27,477 nucleotides of DNA from Methylophaga sp. (lineage in GTDB: Bacteria; Pseudomonadota; Gammaproteobacteria; Nitrosococcales; Methylophagaceae). The position numbers and the translations under genes were made by a program. The DNA is taken from the NCBI RefSeq assembly GCF_030651745.1, contig NZ_JAUSCC010000075.1, positions 1-27,477 of the forward strand, written 5' to 3'. Position 1 is the first letter of the stretch, and each line of letters begins with the position of its first letter. This document shows, in pieces, positions 1-7,288 of the stretch. Under the pieces are notes generated by a model that searched no databases, was not told the DNA's origin, and was given only the letters and a program-made list of their open reading frames with translations.

Positions 1-244
1 GAACCGGTTTTTGTTAACCGGCTTAGTTTTTTCTCTCTCATATATCCTCCTATTTTAACTGGATGTCAGCTTGCGCTGACCCTGTGTCTCAGCACACATT
101 CGAAAATGCGGCTGTGCACCGGTGATATCATCAGTTTTTAACGGGGGCAGGGGATAGAGAGTAGCGCCATCGGTGTTATAGGGAAGACTTCACATAATTG
201 TCAGGGTTAAATGCTTTTCTCCTGATTTTAGGGGATTTCAGGGC
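1..244. other. Left-edge intergenic stretch with no convincing gene
   Basis: Nothing here can be called as a complete gene. Frame 2 of the plus strand is open from base 2 to a TAA at 56–58 and would give a short hydrophobic tail (residues such as LLTGLVFSLSYILLF). This could be the C-terminus of a gene cut by the window edge, but 18 residues cannot decide it. A perfect 6-bp hairpin follows (GTCAGC at 65–70, GCTGAC at 75–80) without a T-run, so it is at most a weak terminator. A short inverted repeat, CCTGA at 221–225 and TCAGG at 238–242, sits just past the stop of the minus-strand regulator and might help end its transcript. Confidence 0.3.
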
Positions 245-898
245 CTATTGATTATTGGGCGGGTGAATCAAACCAATCTTCTGGGCTAGAAAAATAATGT
301 CTGCCAGTTTGGTTGTACCCAGTTTACGCATCATATTGGTCTTGTAATTCGAGACGGTTTTCGGTGCCAAAGTAAGGCTTTTGGAGATTTCCTCTATACT
401 CATTCCTTCTGCCACCATCCGGAAAACAGCAAATTCCTGATGGGATAATGAGTCGATTTTCTGATCGGTTTTAATGAGTTTTTCCATCGCAATTGACCGT
501 GCAACTTCAGCTCCAAGATAATGGCGTTTTTCCGCTACTGCCTTAACCGCCTCAATCAATACGTCTGAAGAACATGATTTGGTGATGTAGCCCATGGCGC
601 CTAATTCAAGTGCGCGCATGGCAAGTGTGGTTTCCTCATGCATGCTGCAGACCAGAATACGGGCATCTTTCTCGCGGTTGCAGATCCTGCGGACACACTC
701 CAAACCGCCCGTTCCTGGCATGGTCAGATCGATAATACAAACTTTGGGTTGCAATGCGATAAATGCCTGATAGCCATCTTCCGCATTTCCAGACTGCCCG
801 ATGACTTCAAACCCTGCGGATTCGAGTAACTGCTGATAGCCCTCGCGGAGGATGGCGTGATCATCAATTAATAAGATGGTAGTTTTTTGTTTGTTCAT
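245..898 (-). CDS. NarL/FixJ-family (LuxR-type) response regulator
   Basis: This 217-residue protein has a receiver domain (about residues 6–120) and a LuxR-type helix-turn-helix (about 148–210). The receiver shows the acidic pair D12–D13, the likely phosphoacceptor D57 (CIIDLTMPG) and the conserved K107 (GYITKS). The C-terminal part reads LSHQEFAVFRMVAEGMSIEEI followed by KTVSNYKTNMMRKLG, the usual DNA-recognition region. Phosphorylation at D57 is expected to allow dimerisation and promoter binding in the cytoplasm. It lies 47 bases downstream of a histidine kinase on the same strand, which is almost certainly its partner. The pair is divergent from three exported proteins. LuxR-type regulators with this kind of kinase regulate PQQ-alcohol oxidation genes in several proteobacteria (for example ExaE), but the target here is inferred only from position. 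Confidence 0.93.
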   Translation of the reverse strand: MNKQKTTILLIDDHAILREGYQQLLESAGFEVIGQSGNAEDGYQAFIALQPKVCIIDLTMPGTGGLECVRRICNREKDARILVCSMHEETTLAMRALELGAMGYITKSCSSDVLIEAVKAVAEKRHYLGAEVARSIAMEKLIKTDQKIDSLSHQEFAVFRMVAEGMSIEEISKSLTLAPKTVSNYKTNMMRKLGTTKLADIIFLAQKIGLIHPPNNQ

Positions 899-945
899 TT
901 TGGTAACTGCCTCATCACTTACGTGAAATTAGATCCTGTTGATAT

Positions 946-1914
946 TCATAATGGAATGGTTAATGTCAAAACGCTTCCGTTCGGTTCTGCTTGATGCAGG
1001 TTGAACTGTCCATGAAGAGCATGAACTCGTTCTCTTATGCCAATCAGTCCTAAACCTTTACCCATGCCTTCGGTGGGGTCAAAGCCTTTCCCATCATCAC
1101 GAATGGTCAGGCTGATGTCATATCCATGAATGGAGGTGTTCTGGGTCGTCAGATTTATGTAGATGTTATGGGCGTCCGCATGTCGAGTAATATTGGTGAA
1201 CGCTTCTTGCAGACAACGGTAAACCGTTAGTGCGATGTCATAGCCAACCAGCTTGTCGTCAACGTCAATTTGAATATCAATGGCGTAATTAGTGAATGAC
1301 ATCTGCCATTGAGAAATAAGATCTTCAATAGCTGCTGACAGTCCTACAGTCTCCAGGCCAGGAGGTTTAAGACTGCGTAGTTGAGAACGGGTGACGTTAC
1401 GAAGATAACTGGCGCTATCCTGGATTGTTTTGAGAATAGCTTGAAGTTTAGGATCATCGGTCTGGTATTTAATCGCTACCGAAGCATTTACATCAATTGC
1501 CGCAAGATACTGCCCGAAAACATCATGCAATTCGGAGGCTAAGTGATTACGTTCTGCTTCTCTAACCTGCGTAATGTGTTTGATGAGGGCGCGATTCTGT
1601 ATAAGCAGCTTTGCATTATCTGCATTTTGTATTTCAAGCTTGGTTTTAATTTCGAGGTTGCGCTTCAAGGTTTCCTGTAATTCGATATAGCGTCTTCTGC
1701 CAAACCACATTAAACCGGTGCTCAGCACCAGCAAAACAAAAATGATTTCATCCAGCTGATAAAACTCGCCTAATGCTGCCCAATTAATCCAACGTTCAGC
1801 TAAATCGAAATATCCAGCAATAAGATAGGTTAGCAATGATGCAGCCACAATGATCGCTAAATCAATTTTGCCCCTGTTTTTTTTCTCAGTTAGGGATAAT
1901 TTAGTTGACGGCAT
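946..1914 (-). CDS. Membrane histidine kinase, NarX/DegS-like (HisKA_3 type)
   Basis: This 322-residue sensor kinase has two predicted membrane segments near the N-terminus (about residues 18–38 and 54–70) separated by a very short loop. A coiled-coil-like stretch follows (about 72–118), then a HisKA_3 dimerisation domain with the phosphorylated His in EAERNHLASELHDVFGQ, and a HATPase_c domain. ATP-site motifs are visible: an N-box (CLQEAFTNITRHA), a G1 box (IRDDGKGFD) and a G2 box (GKGLGLIGIRERV). With almost no periplasmic domain, the signal is probably sensed in or at the membrane or through another protein. The gene is upstream of its response regulator on the minus strand. The start at 1914 gives MPSTKLS; the intergenic region from 1915 is shared with the divergent exported-protein genes. 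Confidence 0.92.
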   Translation of the reverse strand: MPSTKLSLTEKKNRGKIDLAIIVAASLLTYLIAGYFDLAERWINWAALGEFYQLDEIIFVLLVLSTGLMWFGRRRYIELQETLKRNLEIKTKLEIQNADNAKLLIQNRALIKHITQVREAERNHLASELHDVFGQYLAAIDVNASVAIKYQTDDPKLQAILKTIQDSASYLRNVTRSQLRSLKPPGLETVGLSAAIEDLISQWQMSFTNYAIDIQIDVDDKLVGYDIALTVYRCLQEAFTNITRHADAHNIYINLTTQNTSIHGYDISLTIRDDGKGFDPTEGMGKGLGLIGIRERVHALHGQFNLHQAEPNGSVLTLTIPL

Positions 1915-2138
1915 TCAGACTAAGTCCATATATAACTTTAAATTAAACGCCTATTTTATGATGATTAATTTTAATCTGTATATGCCAAGATTGATGATAA
2001 ATAGAAAAAAACATAAAACAGGAAAAAGTCATAACAATAAGCGTGACATCTTCCCTATTCTATCTGAGTCAACTGCTCTATTTGATGGCGGCTGACTATC
2101 TGTAGGATAGGGCAAGTTTTTATTGGAGCCCATTGTTA
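1915..2138. promoter_or_regulatory. Divergent intergenic region between kinase and exported-protein genes
   Basis: This AT-rich 224-base region must carry promoters for the leftward kinase/regulator pair and for the rightward small exported-protein gene. It contains an inverted repeat, GATTAA–TT–TTAATC at 1963–1976, a plausible binding site for a dimeric regulator. A ribosome-binding GGAG lies at 2125–2128, ten bases before the ATG at 2139. I could not assign a confident −35/−10 pair. That the adjacent LuxR-type regulator binds here is inference from the divergent layout. Confidence 0.4.
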
Positions 2139-2471
2139 ATGAAAAAACTTTCTAAAACGGTTGTCATGTCCGCCTTTCTGGCACTCTTCTCTTTCAATAT
2201 TGCTTATGCTGATTCAGAGCTGCAAATACCTGTAGCAGAATTTGAATTCGTCAAAATTTTTTCCGGGAAGGATGCTGAATTTGTAAGGGATAAATTAGGT
2301 GAGCCAGAAGAAATAATGAAGCGGGAAAATGAAAGTGGGACCGTCGAGTTCTGGATTTATAAAGATATTGTTAAAGTTGGAAATAGTGACAAAACATATA
2401 AATATACTCAGATTGGAATTATAAATAATTATATTGAGACTTTAGGTAATACAAATAGAAGTCCGAAATAA
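2139..2471 (+). CDS. Small exported protein with BamE/SmpA-like fold (tentative)
   Basis: The product is about 110 residues, beginning MKKLSKTVVMSAF with a hydrophobic core and a likely signal-peptidase site after AYA. The mature part includes EFVRDKLGEPEEI and EFWIYKDIV, a pattern reminiscent of the SmpA/OmlA (BamE-like) alpha/beta domain, in which a 'conserved turn–G.P' segment is followed by a strand with W.Y. It has no lipobox, so it is probably a soluble periplasmic protein. I chose the ATG at 2139 over the in-frame TTG at 2133 because GGAG at 2125–2128 then has normal spacing. It is the first gene of a probable three-gene operon with an MxaD-like protein and a YVTN propeller. Specific function is unknown. 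Confidence 0.75.
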   Translation: MKKLSKTVVMSAFLALFSFNIAYADSELQIPVAEFEFVKIFSGKDAEFVRDKLGEPEEIMKRENESGTVEFWIYKDIVKVGNSDKTYKYTQIGIINNYIETLGNTNRSPK

Positions 2472-2505
2472 GTTTTTATCTTAGCTAAATGAAAAAGGTT
2501 TGAAT

Positions 2506-3030
2506 GTGAATACACTTATTAAGAAATTATCTCTGGCAAGTTTAAGCTTGGTTTTTATGAGCAGCAGTGTTTTTGCTCATGGCCCCACGCCGCAACGTGT
2601 TGATGAGCACATCATCATTGATGCAGATGTCGCAACGGTATGGCAGCAAGTCAAAGCCTTTGACCAACTGGATAAATGGCATCCTGCCGTGGAATCGATC
2701 ACTATGCAGGACGATACAACCAGAATTGTTACATTAAAATCCGGTGGTGAAATCACAGAAAGTCTGGACGAGTCGGACGCTGACCGTCACTACATTGGTT
2801 ACAGATTATTAACGGAAAACATTGAAGCCATACCCGTCAGTTTTTATACCATCGGCATTGAGATTGAAGCAGCTGATAAAGGTAGTAAAGTCAGTTGGAG
2901 TGGTCGTTTCTATCGTGCAGATACTGGTAATTTCCCACCAGAAAATCTAAACGACGAGGCAGCAGTTAAGGCGATGACAGAGTTTGCTACTTCTGGACTG
3001 GAAGGTTTGAAAGCCTCATTGGAAAAATAA
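2506..3030 (+). CDS. Exported SRPBCC/MxaD-like protein
   Basis: This protein of about 174 residues has a clear signal peptide (LIKKLSLASLSLVFMSSSVFA, then HG). The START/SRPBCC-type fold is recognisable from VDEHIIIDADVATVWQQV and FDQLDKWHPAV, the opening of polyketide-cyclase/MxaD-type domains, and from a C-terminal helix ending GLEGLKASLEK. MxaD-family proteins are periplasmic and, in methylotrophs, assist methanol dehydrogenase or its cytochrome partner. That role is known for the family and not shown here. The start is best placed at GTG 2506, with an AAAAAGG-like site at 2492–2498; a TTG at 2500 is in frame but too close to that site. It lies between a small exported protein and a YVTN propeller gene that starts six bases after its stop. 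Confidence 0.85.
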   Translation: MNTLIKKLSLASLSLVFMSSSVFAHGPTPQRVDEHIIIDADVATVWQQVKAFDQLDKWHPAVESITMQDDTTRIVTLKSGGEITESLDESDADRHYIGYRLLTENIEAIPVSFYTIGIEIEAADKGSKVSWSGRFYRADTGNFPPENLNDEAAVKAMTEFATSGLEGLKASLEK

Positions 3031-3036
3031 GCTGTG

Positions 3037-3972
3037 ATGCCTTTTAAGCCAGTTGTTTTTTGTCTCGCGTTATTACCAAGTGTTGTAATAGCAAATGATT
3101 TTTATATAACCAGCCAAGCAGGTAATCAATTATCTTTATTTGACTCTGATACCAAAGAAATCAAGAAGACTTTTGAGATCTCTGCCGCTCCGGTAATGAT
3201 TACTATTGATAAGCCTGGTAATGCAATCTATTTGTCTCATCCAGAACAAGGAAAAATATCGGTATTTGATCTCACAACTCATGAGTTAATCAGTGATATT
3301 AGAACTGGCGGACAACCTTTTGCCATGGTTCTTGATAGTCAAAAACCGCAAATGTTTGTTACGGATTGGTCACGCAATACGGTGCTGGTAATCAATACCA
3401 CCAGCAAACAATTAGTGGATTTGCTGGCGGTTGGCGATAGCCCTGCAGGTATTGCGATTGATCCAGTTGGACGCAAAGTGTTTGTGGCAAACCGTGAAAG
3501 TAATTCTTTAATGGTATTAAATGCCGATACACCGGATTTGCACGCAACGATTGAAACGGGTGAACGTCCCTATGCGGTAGCTTTTAATCCACATAATGGT
3601 CATGTATATGTGGCTTGTGTACATGATGATTCGCTGACGGTTATTGACTCGAAAACCTATCAAAAAATTGCTGATCTCAAACCAGGTCGTGCACCTTATG
3701 GGGTAACTGTCAGTGAAAATGGTGAGCAGTTTTATGTGGTAAACCAGAATGATAATACTCTGGTCGAGTTTGATGCTAAGACTTTAGAAATCACTAAGAC
3801 TATTCGTACCGATAAAATGCCGGAAAGTGTGGTGCTTTCAAACGATCAGCAAAATGCATACGTTACCAACTGGTTCAGCAATTCATTGTCGGTAATTGAT
3901 TTGCAACAAGCGAAACAAATTCAATCTATTCCACTTAAAGATGGGCCGCGTAGTATCAGTTCAGCCCAGTAA
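3037..3972 (+). CDS. Exported seven-bladed YVTN beta-propeller protein
   Basis: The product is about 311 residues with a signal peptide (FKPVVFCLALLPSVVIA, then NDF). It is made of seven repeats of about 42 residues, each with a strand of the YVTN type: YITSQAGNQLSLFD, YLSHPEQGKISVFD, FVTDWSRNTVLVIN, FVANRESNSLMVLN, YVACVHDDSLTVID, YVVNQNDNTLVEFD and YVTNWFSNSLSVID. The length and seven-blade layout match the PQQ-dependent catabolism-associated propeller family, though generic YVTN proteins look similar. It is predicted to be periplasmic. A GTG one codon earlier (3034) is an equally possible start; no strong ribosome site separates the two. It ends the probable three-gene operon, and a hairpin follows between it and the convergent trmL. 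Confidence 0.88.
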   Translation: MPFKPVVFCLALLPSVVIANDFYITSQAGNQLSLFDSDTKEIKKTFEISAAPVMITIDKPGNAIYLSHPEQGKISVFDLTTHELISDIRTGGQPFAMVLDSQKPQMFVTDWSRNTVLVINTTSKQLVDLLAVGDSPAGIAIDPVGRKVFVANRESNSLMVLNADTPDLHATIETGERPYAVAFNPHNGHVYVACVHDDSLTVIDSKTYQKIADLKPGRAPYGVTVSENGEQFYVVNQNDNTLVEFDAKTLEITKTIRTDKMPESVVLSNDQQNAYVTNWFSNSLSVIDLQQAKQIQSIPLKDGPRSISSAQ

Positions 3973-3983
3973 AGCCAGTTCTA

Positions 3984-4009
3984 GCGGGGCGGTATTCACA
4001 CCGCTCCGT
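3984..4009. terminator. Hairpin between convergent propeller gene and trmL
   Basis: A 10-bp stem (GCGGGGCGGT at 3984–3993 and ACCGCTCCGT at 4000–4009, with G·U wobbles) encloses a six-base loop. It sits right after the propeller stop and overlaps the last bases of the convergent trmL. The T-run after it is weak (TTATAT), so it may act as a modest terminator or as a shared 3′ end stabiliser. Confidence 0.45.
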
Positions 4010-4460
4010 TATATCCAAGTTGTCTCCAAGCCTCATAAAGAATAATTGCCGTAGCATTGGAAAGATTCAAACTGCGACTATTCGCATGCATAGGAATACG
4101 GATTTTCTGTGTATCGGGTAAAGCATCCAAAACTGTTGCCGGTAAACCACGGGATTCCGGTCCAAACAATAAAATACTTTCATCCAGAAAGCTTGCCTGA
4201 TGGTGATACTGTTTTGCTTTGGTGGTACAGGCGAACAATGGACGATTTTGTTGCCATTGTTGGAATGTTGCAAAATCACCATGTACTTTTACATCAGCAA
4301 ATTCGTGATAATCCAAACCAGCTCTTCTTAGACGTTTATCGTCCAGAACAAAAGCCAGTGGTTCAATCAAATGTAATTGCGCACCTGTATTGGCGCACAG
4401 GCGAATGATATTACCGGTATTGGGCGGAATTTCCGGCTCATAGAGCGCAATGTGCAGCAC
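3996..4460 (-). CDS. trmL: tRNA (cytidine/uridine 34-2′-O)-methyltransferase TrmL
   Basis: This 154-residue SPOUT-class enzyme transfers a methyl group from S-adenosylmethionine to the 2′-OH of the wobble nucleotide of tRNA-Leu isoacceptors. The whole family signature is present: [20 protein letters not shown] at the N-terminus, [10 protein letters not shown] in the middle and [20 protein letters not shown] near the C-terminus. The last two form the trefoil knot that holds the cofactor. The length matches the family (about 155). Translation begins at a GTG, placing the conserved LHI at residues 2–4. The gene starts two bases after the stop of mltD on the same strand, so it is probably co-transcribed with it. 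Confidence 0.96.
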   Translation of the reverse strand: MLHIALYEPEIPPNTGNIIRLCANTGAQLHLIEPLAFVLDDKRLRRAGLDYHEFADVKVHGDFATFQQWQQNRPLFACTTKAKQYHHQASFLDESILLFGPESRGLPATVLDALPDTQKIRIPMHANSRSLNLSNATAIILYEAWRQLGYNGAV

Positions 4461-4462
4461 GA

Positions 4463-6073
4463 CTAGCTTTTACTGATTTGCAGTGTTGGATCAACGTAAA
4501 GTGTTAATTTTTGCCCGGGTTGCAATAAAGTGCGATCACTTAAACCATTCCATTCTTTAACCTTGTCTACGGTCACATTAAATTTGCGAGAAATGGTCCA
4601 CAGGGAGTCACCATTGCGGATGGTGTAATTAATGGCTTTCAGTTTTGAGGCAGTTTGGATCGGCTGCCAGATAACCAGTTGTTGTCCAGAATGCAGAACA
4701 TCAGAAGGTGTTTTGTTATTCCATTGAGTCAGTTCAAGCACATCTACCGTATAAGCTTTGGCTATATTCCACCAGGTATCACCAGCTTTAACTGAATAAT
4801 TAAGTTGCTTGCCCTGTTGTAAGCGGCGATTAGTGATAGCATTCGCTTCGGCTTCATCGGCTTGAGCTGTGGAAATCGGAATCAACAAATGCGCACCGGC
4901 ACGGAGAAAGTTATTGGTGATTTTGTTCGCTTTCTTAAGCTCAGGAACAGTGGTTTGGTGTAGAGAGGCAATACTGCTGAGTGATTCGCCGGGTTTAACT
5001 TCATGTCGCTTCCAGCGCAGACGATCTTCAGCTGAAAGACCAGACAAAGCGGTTTTAAATGCACCGGCTTTTTCGGAAGGTAAAACCAGTTTATGCGGGC
5101 CTTGCGGCGCAGTTGCCCAACGATTAAAGCCGGGGTTTAACAAATAAAGTTCATCAAGCGTAATATCTGCCAGATCGGCAGCTAACGATAAGTCAATCTG
5201 ACTGCCTATATTGATAACGCTCAAGTATGGTTCGTTTGCAATCGGCTTAAGCTTCAAATCATATTGTGCGGGCTGTTTTACCAATTGAGCTACGGCTAAT
5301 AATTTAGGCACATAGGCAGTGGTTTCAGCAGGTAGCTCCAGAGACCAGAAGTCTGTTGGTAAGCCAGCTTCTTGATTACGTTTAATCGCACGACTGACGG
5401 TCCCTTCGCCGGCATTATATGCCGCTAAAGCGAGCTCCCAATCATTAAAGTCATTATGCAGTTTTTGCAGATAGTCTAAAGCGGCCTGTGTCGATTTGAT
5501 AACATCGCGGCGGCCGTCATACCACCAGTTCTGTTCCAGTCCGAAAACACGACCAGTAGCCGGAATAAACTGCCAGATACCAGCAGCTTGACCGGATGAA
5601 AGTGCAAAAGGCTGATAGCCACTTTCGACGATCGGTAATAAAGCAATTTCCAACGGCATGTCACGACGTTCAAGTTCATCGACAATATGGAACAGGTATG
5701 GACGGGCACGCTCGACCACTTTATCGACATATTCCGGGTTATTTACAAACCAGGTGAGTCGGTTTTGTGTTTCAGGATGCAGGCTACGGTATTCAGACAA
5801 CCCATAACCTTCACGAATCCGTTGCCAGACGTCATTAGTTTGCGGGCCAATAGCAGGTTCTTCATCGAGTACAGATAAACTCAGATCCAGAGGACTTAGA
5901 TGAGTTAGCTGGTTCTTTTTCCAGTTGGTGTGTTTGGTGAGCGGACCGTAAGAGGTATTTTGAGATGGATCTGCGCTGACTGTTTCAGTGTGTTTTGTGG
6001 TAGTGCTACAGCCGGTAAAAAGCACTGAAAGCACTGCAAATAGGGGCCAAAGCCGATTTTTAAATTTTAACAT
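4463..6073 (-). CDS. mltD: Membrane-bound lytic murein transglycosylase D with three LysM domains
   Basis: This 536-residue lipoprotein cleaves the glycan strands of peptidoglycan to leave 1,6-anhydro ends. The signal peptide ends in a lipobox, LFTGC, with Cys22 as the likely lipidated residue; the following STTT gives no inner-membrane retention signal, so outer membrane attachment is expected. The SLT catalytic domain is around residues 125–260, with the catalytic Glu at about E150 ([11 protein letters not shown]) and the motifs [12 protein letters not shown] and [12 protein letters not shown]. Three LysM peptidoglycan-binding modules follow (about 352–400, 425–470 and 480–527), each with a Gly-(Asp/Glu)-(Ser/Thr)-(Leu/Trp) opening. 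A sigma-70-like promoter is seen upstream at 6098–6126. trmL follows immediately. Confidence 0.95.
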   Translation of the reverse strand: MLKFKNRLWPLFAVLSVLFTGCSTTTKHTETVSADPSQNTSYGPLTKHTNWKKNQLTHLSPLDLSLSVLDEEPAIGPQTNDVWQRIREGYGLSEYRSLHPETQNRLTWFVNNPEYVDKVVERARPYLFHIVDELERRDMPLEIALLPIVESGYQPFALSSGQAAGIWQFIPATGRVFGLEQNWWYDGRRDVIKSTQAALDYLQKLHNDFNDWELALAAYNAGEGTVSRAIKRNQEAGLPTDFWSLELPAETTAYVPKLLAVAQLVKQPAQYDLKLKPIANEPYLSVINIGSQIDLSLAADLADITLDELYLLNPGFNRWATAPQGPHKLVLPSEKAGAFKTALSGLSAEDRLRWKRHEVKPGESLSSIASLHQTTVPELKKANKITNNFLRAGAHLLIPISTAQADEAEANAITNRRLQQGKQLNYSVKAGDTWWNIAKAYTVDVLELTQWNNKTPSDVLHSGQQLVIWQPIQTASKLKAINYTIRNGDSLWTISRKFNVTVDKVKEWNGLSDRTLLQPGQKLTLYVDPTLQISKS

Positions 6074-6097
6074 AACGGTTTATCATAATGTCGTAAG

Positions 6098-6126
6098 CTT
6101 ATAATTGTGCTCAATTTATACCGCAA
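6098..6126 (-). promoter_or_regulatory. Sigma-70-like promoter of mltD
   Basis: Read on the minus strand, a −35 TTGCGG (6126–6121) and a −10 TATAAG (6103–6098) are separated by exactly 17 bases. The −10 matches consensus at five of six positions and the −35 at its TTG. Transcription would begin near 6091, leaving a leader of about 18 bases before the mltD ATG at 6073. Confidence 0.5.
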
Positions 6127-6272
6127 TAGATTGCTTATGACCAGTCTTTAACTCACCTTTACACTATTGGATTTTTAAAAATATAGCTGGCAACGCAATA
6201 AAATGACTTGAGCCGTAATCAGCACCATTAACATCATGATCAACTTACAAAATACGTTGTCGAATTGAATTG

Positions 6273-6371
6273 CTAGGATACTTTTTGTAACCCCTTTATC
6301 TGAGGCAAGGCAGTGCTTTCTCGAGCGGCATCCAGGTTATCAAGATACTGAGCCAGACGTGTCCGTAATAA
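6273..6371 (-). pseudogene. Possible C-terminal gene remnant
   Basis: This minus-strand frame is open for 32 codons up to a TAG at 6275–6273 but has no start, and three stops lie just upstream. The translation includes RLAQYLDNLDAARES and ALPQIKGLQKV, which look like amphipathic helix and ordinary protein sequence. There is a loose resemblance to the middle of RelE/HigB-type toxins (a 'LDALDAA' helix followed by a 'LP…L..LKG' segment). It could equally be chance. If real, it is a decayed gene. Confidence 0.2.
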
Positions 6372-6449
6372 TTAATCTCAAGACTTTTATAGGTCAGTTT
6401 GTCAGGCTACGTTAAACTAACCGTTGGTTTAAACAAAAGGTTTAGCTGC

Positions 6450-7283
6450 GTGACAGAATTTGCAGGACAATTCAATAAGATGCAGGCAACACTGCCGGAT
6501 CGAGATGCCCCCGTAGATTACAAAATGATTGTGGGTGAGCACCAAGTGCCGATGAATCCGCTTATTGGTGAAGACATACAACTGATTTATGCGGGCGAGA
6601 TTCGTTGTCAACATTGTCAGCGTAAAACGAAAAAAAGTTACAGCGGTGGGTTTTGTTTTCCCTGCTCACAAAAACTGGCTCAATGTGATTTATGTTTTAT
6701 GAAGCCGGAGTTGTGTCACTTTGCCCAGGGCACGTGCCGTGAACCGGAATGGGGCGAGCAGGTCTGTATGCAAGATCATATTGTTTACCTTGCCAACAGT
6801 TCGGGAATTAAAGTGGGGATCACCCGAATATCACAGATCCCAACCCGCTGGCTGGATCAGGGCGCCACTCAGGCGCTACCCATTTTTCGTGTCAGCAGTC
6901 GTTATCATTCAGGTTTGGTTGAAGTCATGTTTAAAAATCATGTTTCGGATCGAACCGATTGGCGGAAAATGCTGCTTGGTCCGGCCGAGTCAATTGATCT
7001 TGCTGAGCAACGTGATCGATTGCTAGCTGAATGTGCTAACGAAGTGACGCTATTGCAACAGCAGTTGGGCGAGGGGGCCATCACGCCATTAACGGGCGAG
7101 AAAGTGTTGGAAATAACCTATCCTGTGACGCAATACCTACAAAAAGTCAGTTCATTGAATTTTGATAAAACACCGGAAATTGCTGGTAAATTGCTGGGTA
7201 TAAAAGGCCAGTATCTGATTATGGATATTGGCGTTTTGAATATCCGTAAGTTTAATGGTTACCAAATAACAATGAAGGTTTAA
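6450..7283 (+). CDS. DUF2797 family protein with Cys-rich zinc-finger-like region
   Basis: The product is about 277 residues. Residues 53–106 carry nine cysteines, including three CxxC pairs (C53/C56, C69/C72, C79/C82), which suggests a zinc-binding module. This is followed by HIVYLANSSGIKVGITR and IPTRWLDQGA, features typical of the DUF2797 family, whose YLA…KVGIT…R pattern resembles a GIY-YIG-like nuclease fold. Biochemical function is not established. I prefer GTG at 6450, preceded by AAAAGG at 6435–6440 with nine bases of spacing, over the in-frame TTG at 6399, which has no ribosome site. It starts a tight run with pyrD five bases later, so co-transcription with pyrimidine synthesis is likely. 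Confidence 0.85.
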   Translation: MTEFAGQFNKMQATLPDRDAPVDYKMIVGEHQVPMNPLIGEDIQLIYAGEIRCQHCQRKTKKSYSGGFCFPCSQKLAQCDLCFMKPELCHFAQGTCREPEWGEQVCMQDHIVYLANSSGIKVGITRISQIPTRWLDQGATQALPIFRVSSRYHSGLVEVMFKNHVSDRTDWRKMLLGPAESIDLAEQRDRLLAECANEVTLLQQQLGEGAITPLTGEKVLEITYPVTQYLQKVSSLNFDKTPEIAGKLLGIKGQYLIMDIGVLNIRKFNGYQITMKV

Positions 7284-7288
7284 GTTTT

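Larger units (their letters stand above)
6074..6449. other. Intergenic region between divergent mltD and the DUF2797 gene
   Basis: This 376-base stretch holds the mltD promoter (6098–6126, minus) and presumably the promoter of the rightward DUF2797–pyrD–mscS unit, for which I see no good −35/−10 pair. A small palindrome, GCAAT-AG-ATTGC, is at 6123–6134. On the minus strand, 6273–6371 is open for 32 codons without a start and reads like the end of a real protein (see that entry). The rest shows no coding signal or strong structure. Confidence 0.5.

Noticed and set aside
65..80. 6-bp hairpin near the left edge considered as a terminator
   Set aside because: The stem is perfect but no T-run follows and no upstream gene can be confirmed.
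1850..2095. 81-codon plus-strand frame across the kinase start and the divergent intergenic region
   Set aside because: It is antisense to the kinase N-terminus, rich in Lys/Asn/Phe from AT-rich DNA, with no plausible start site.
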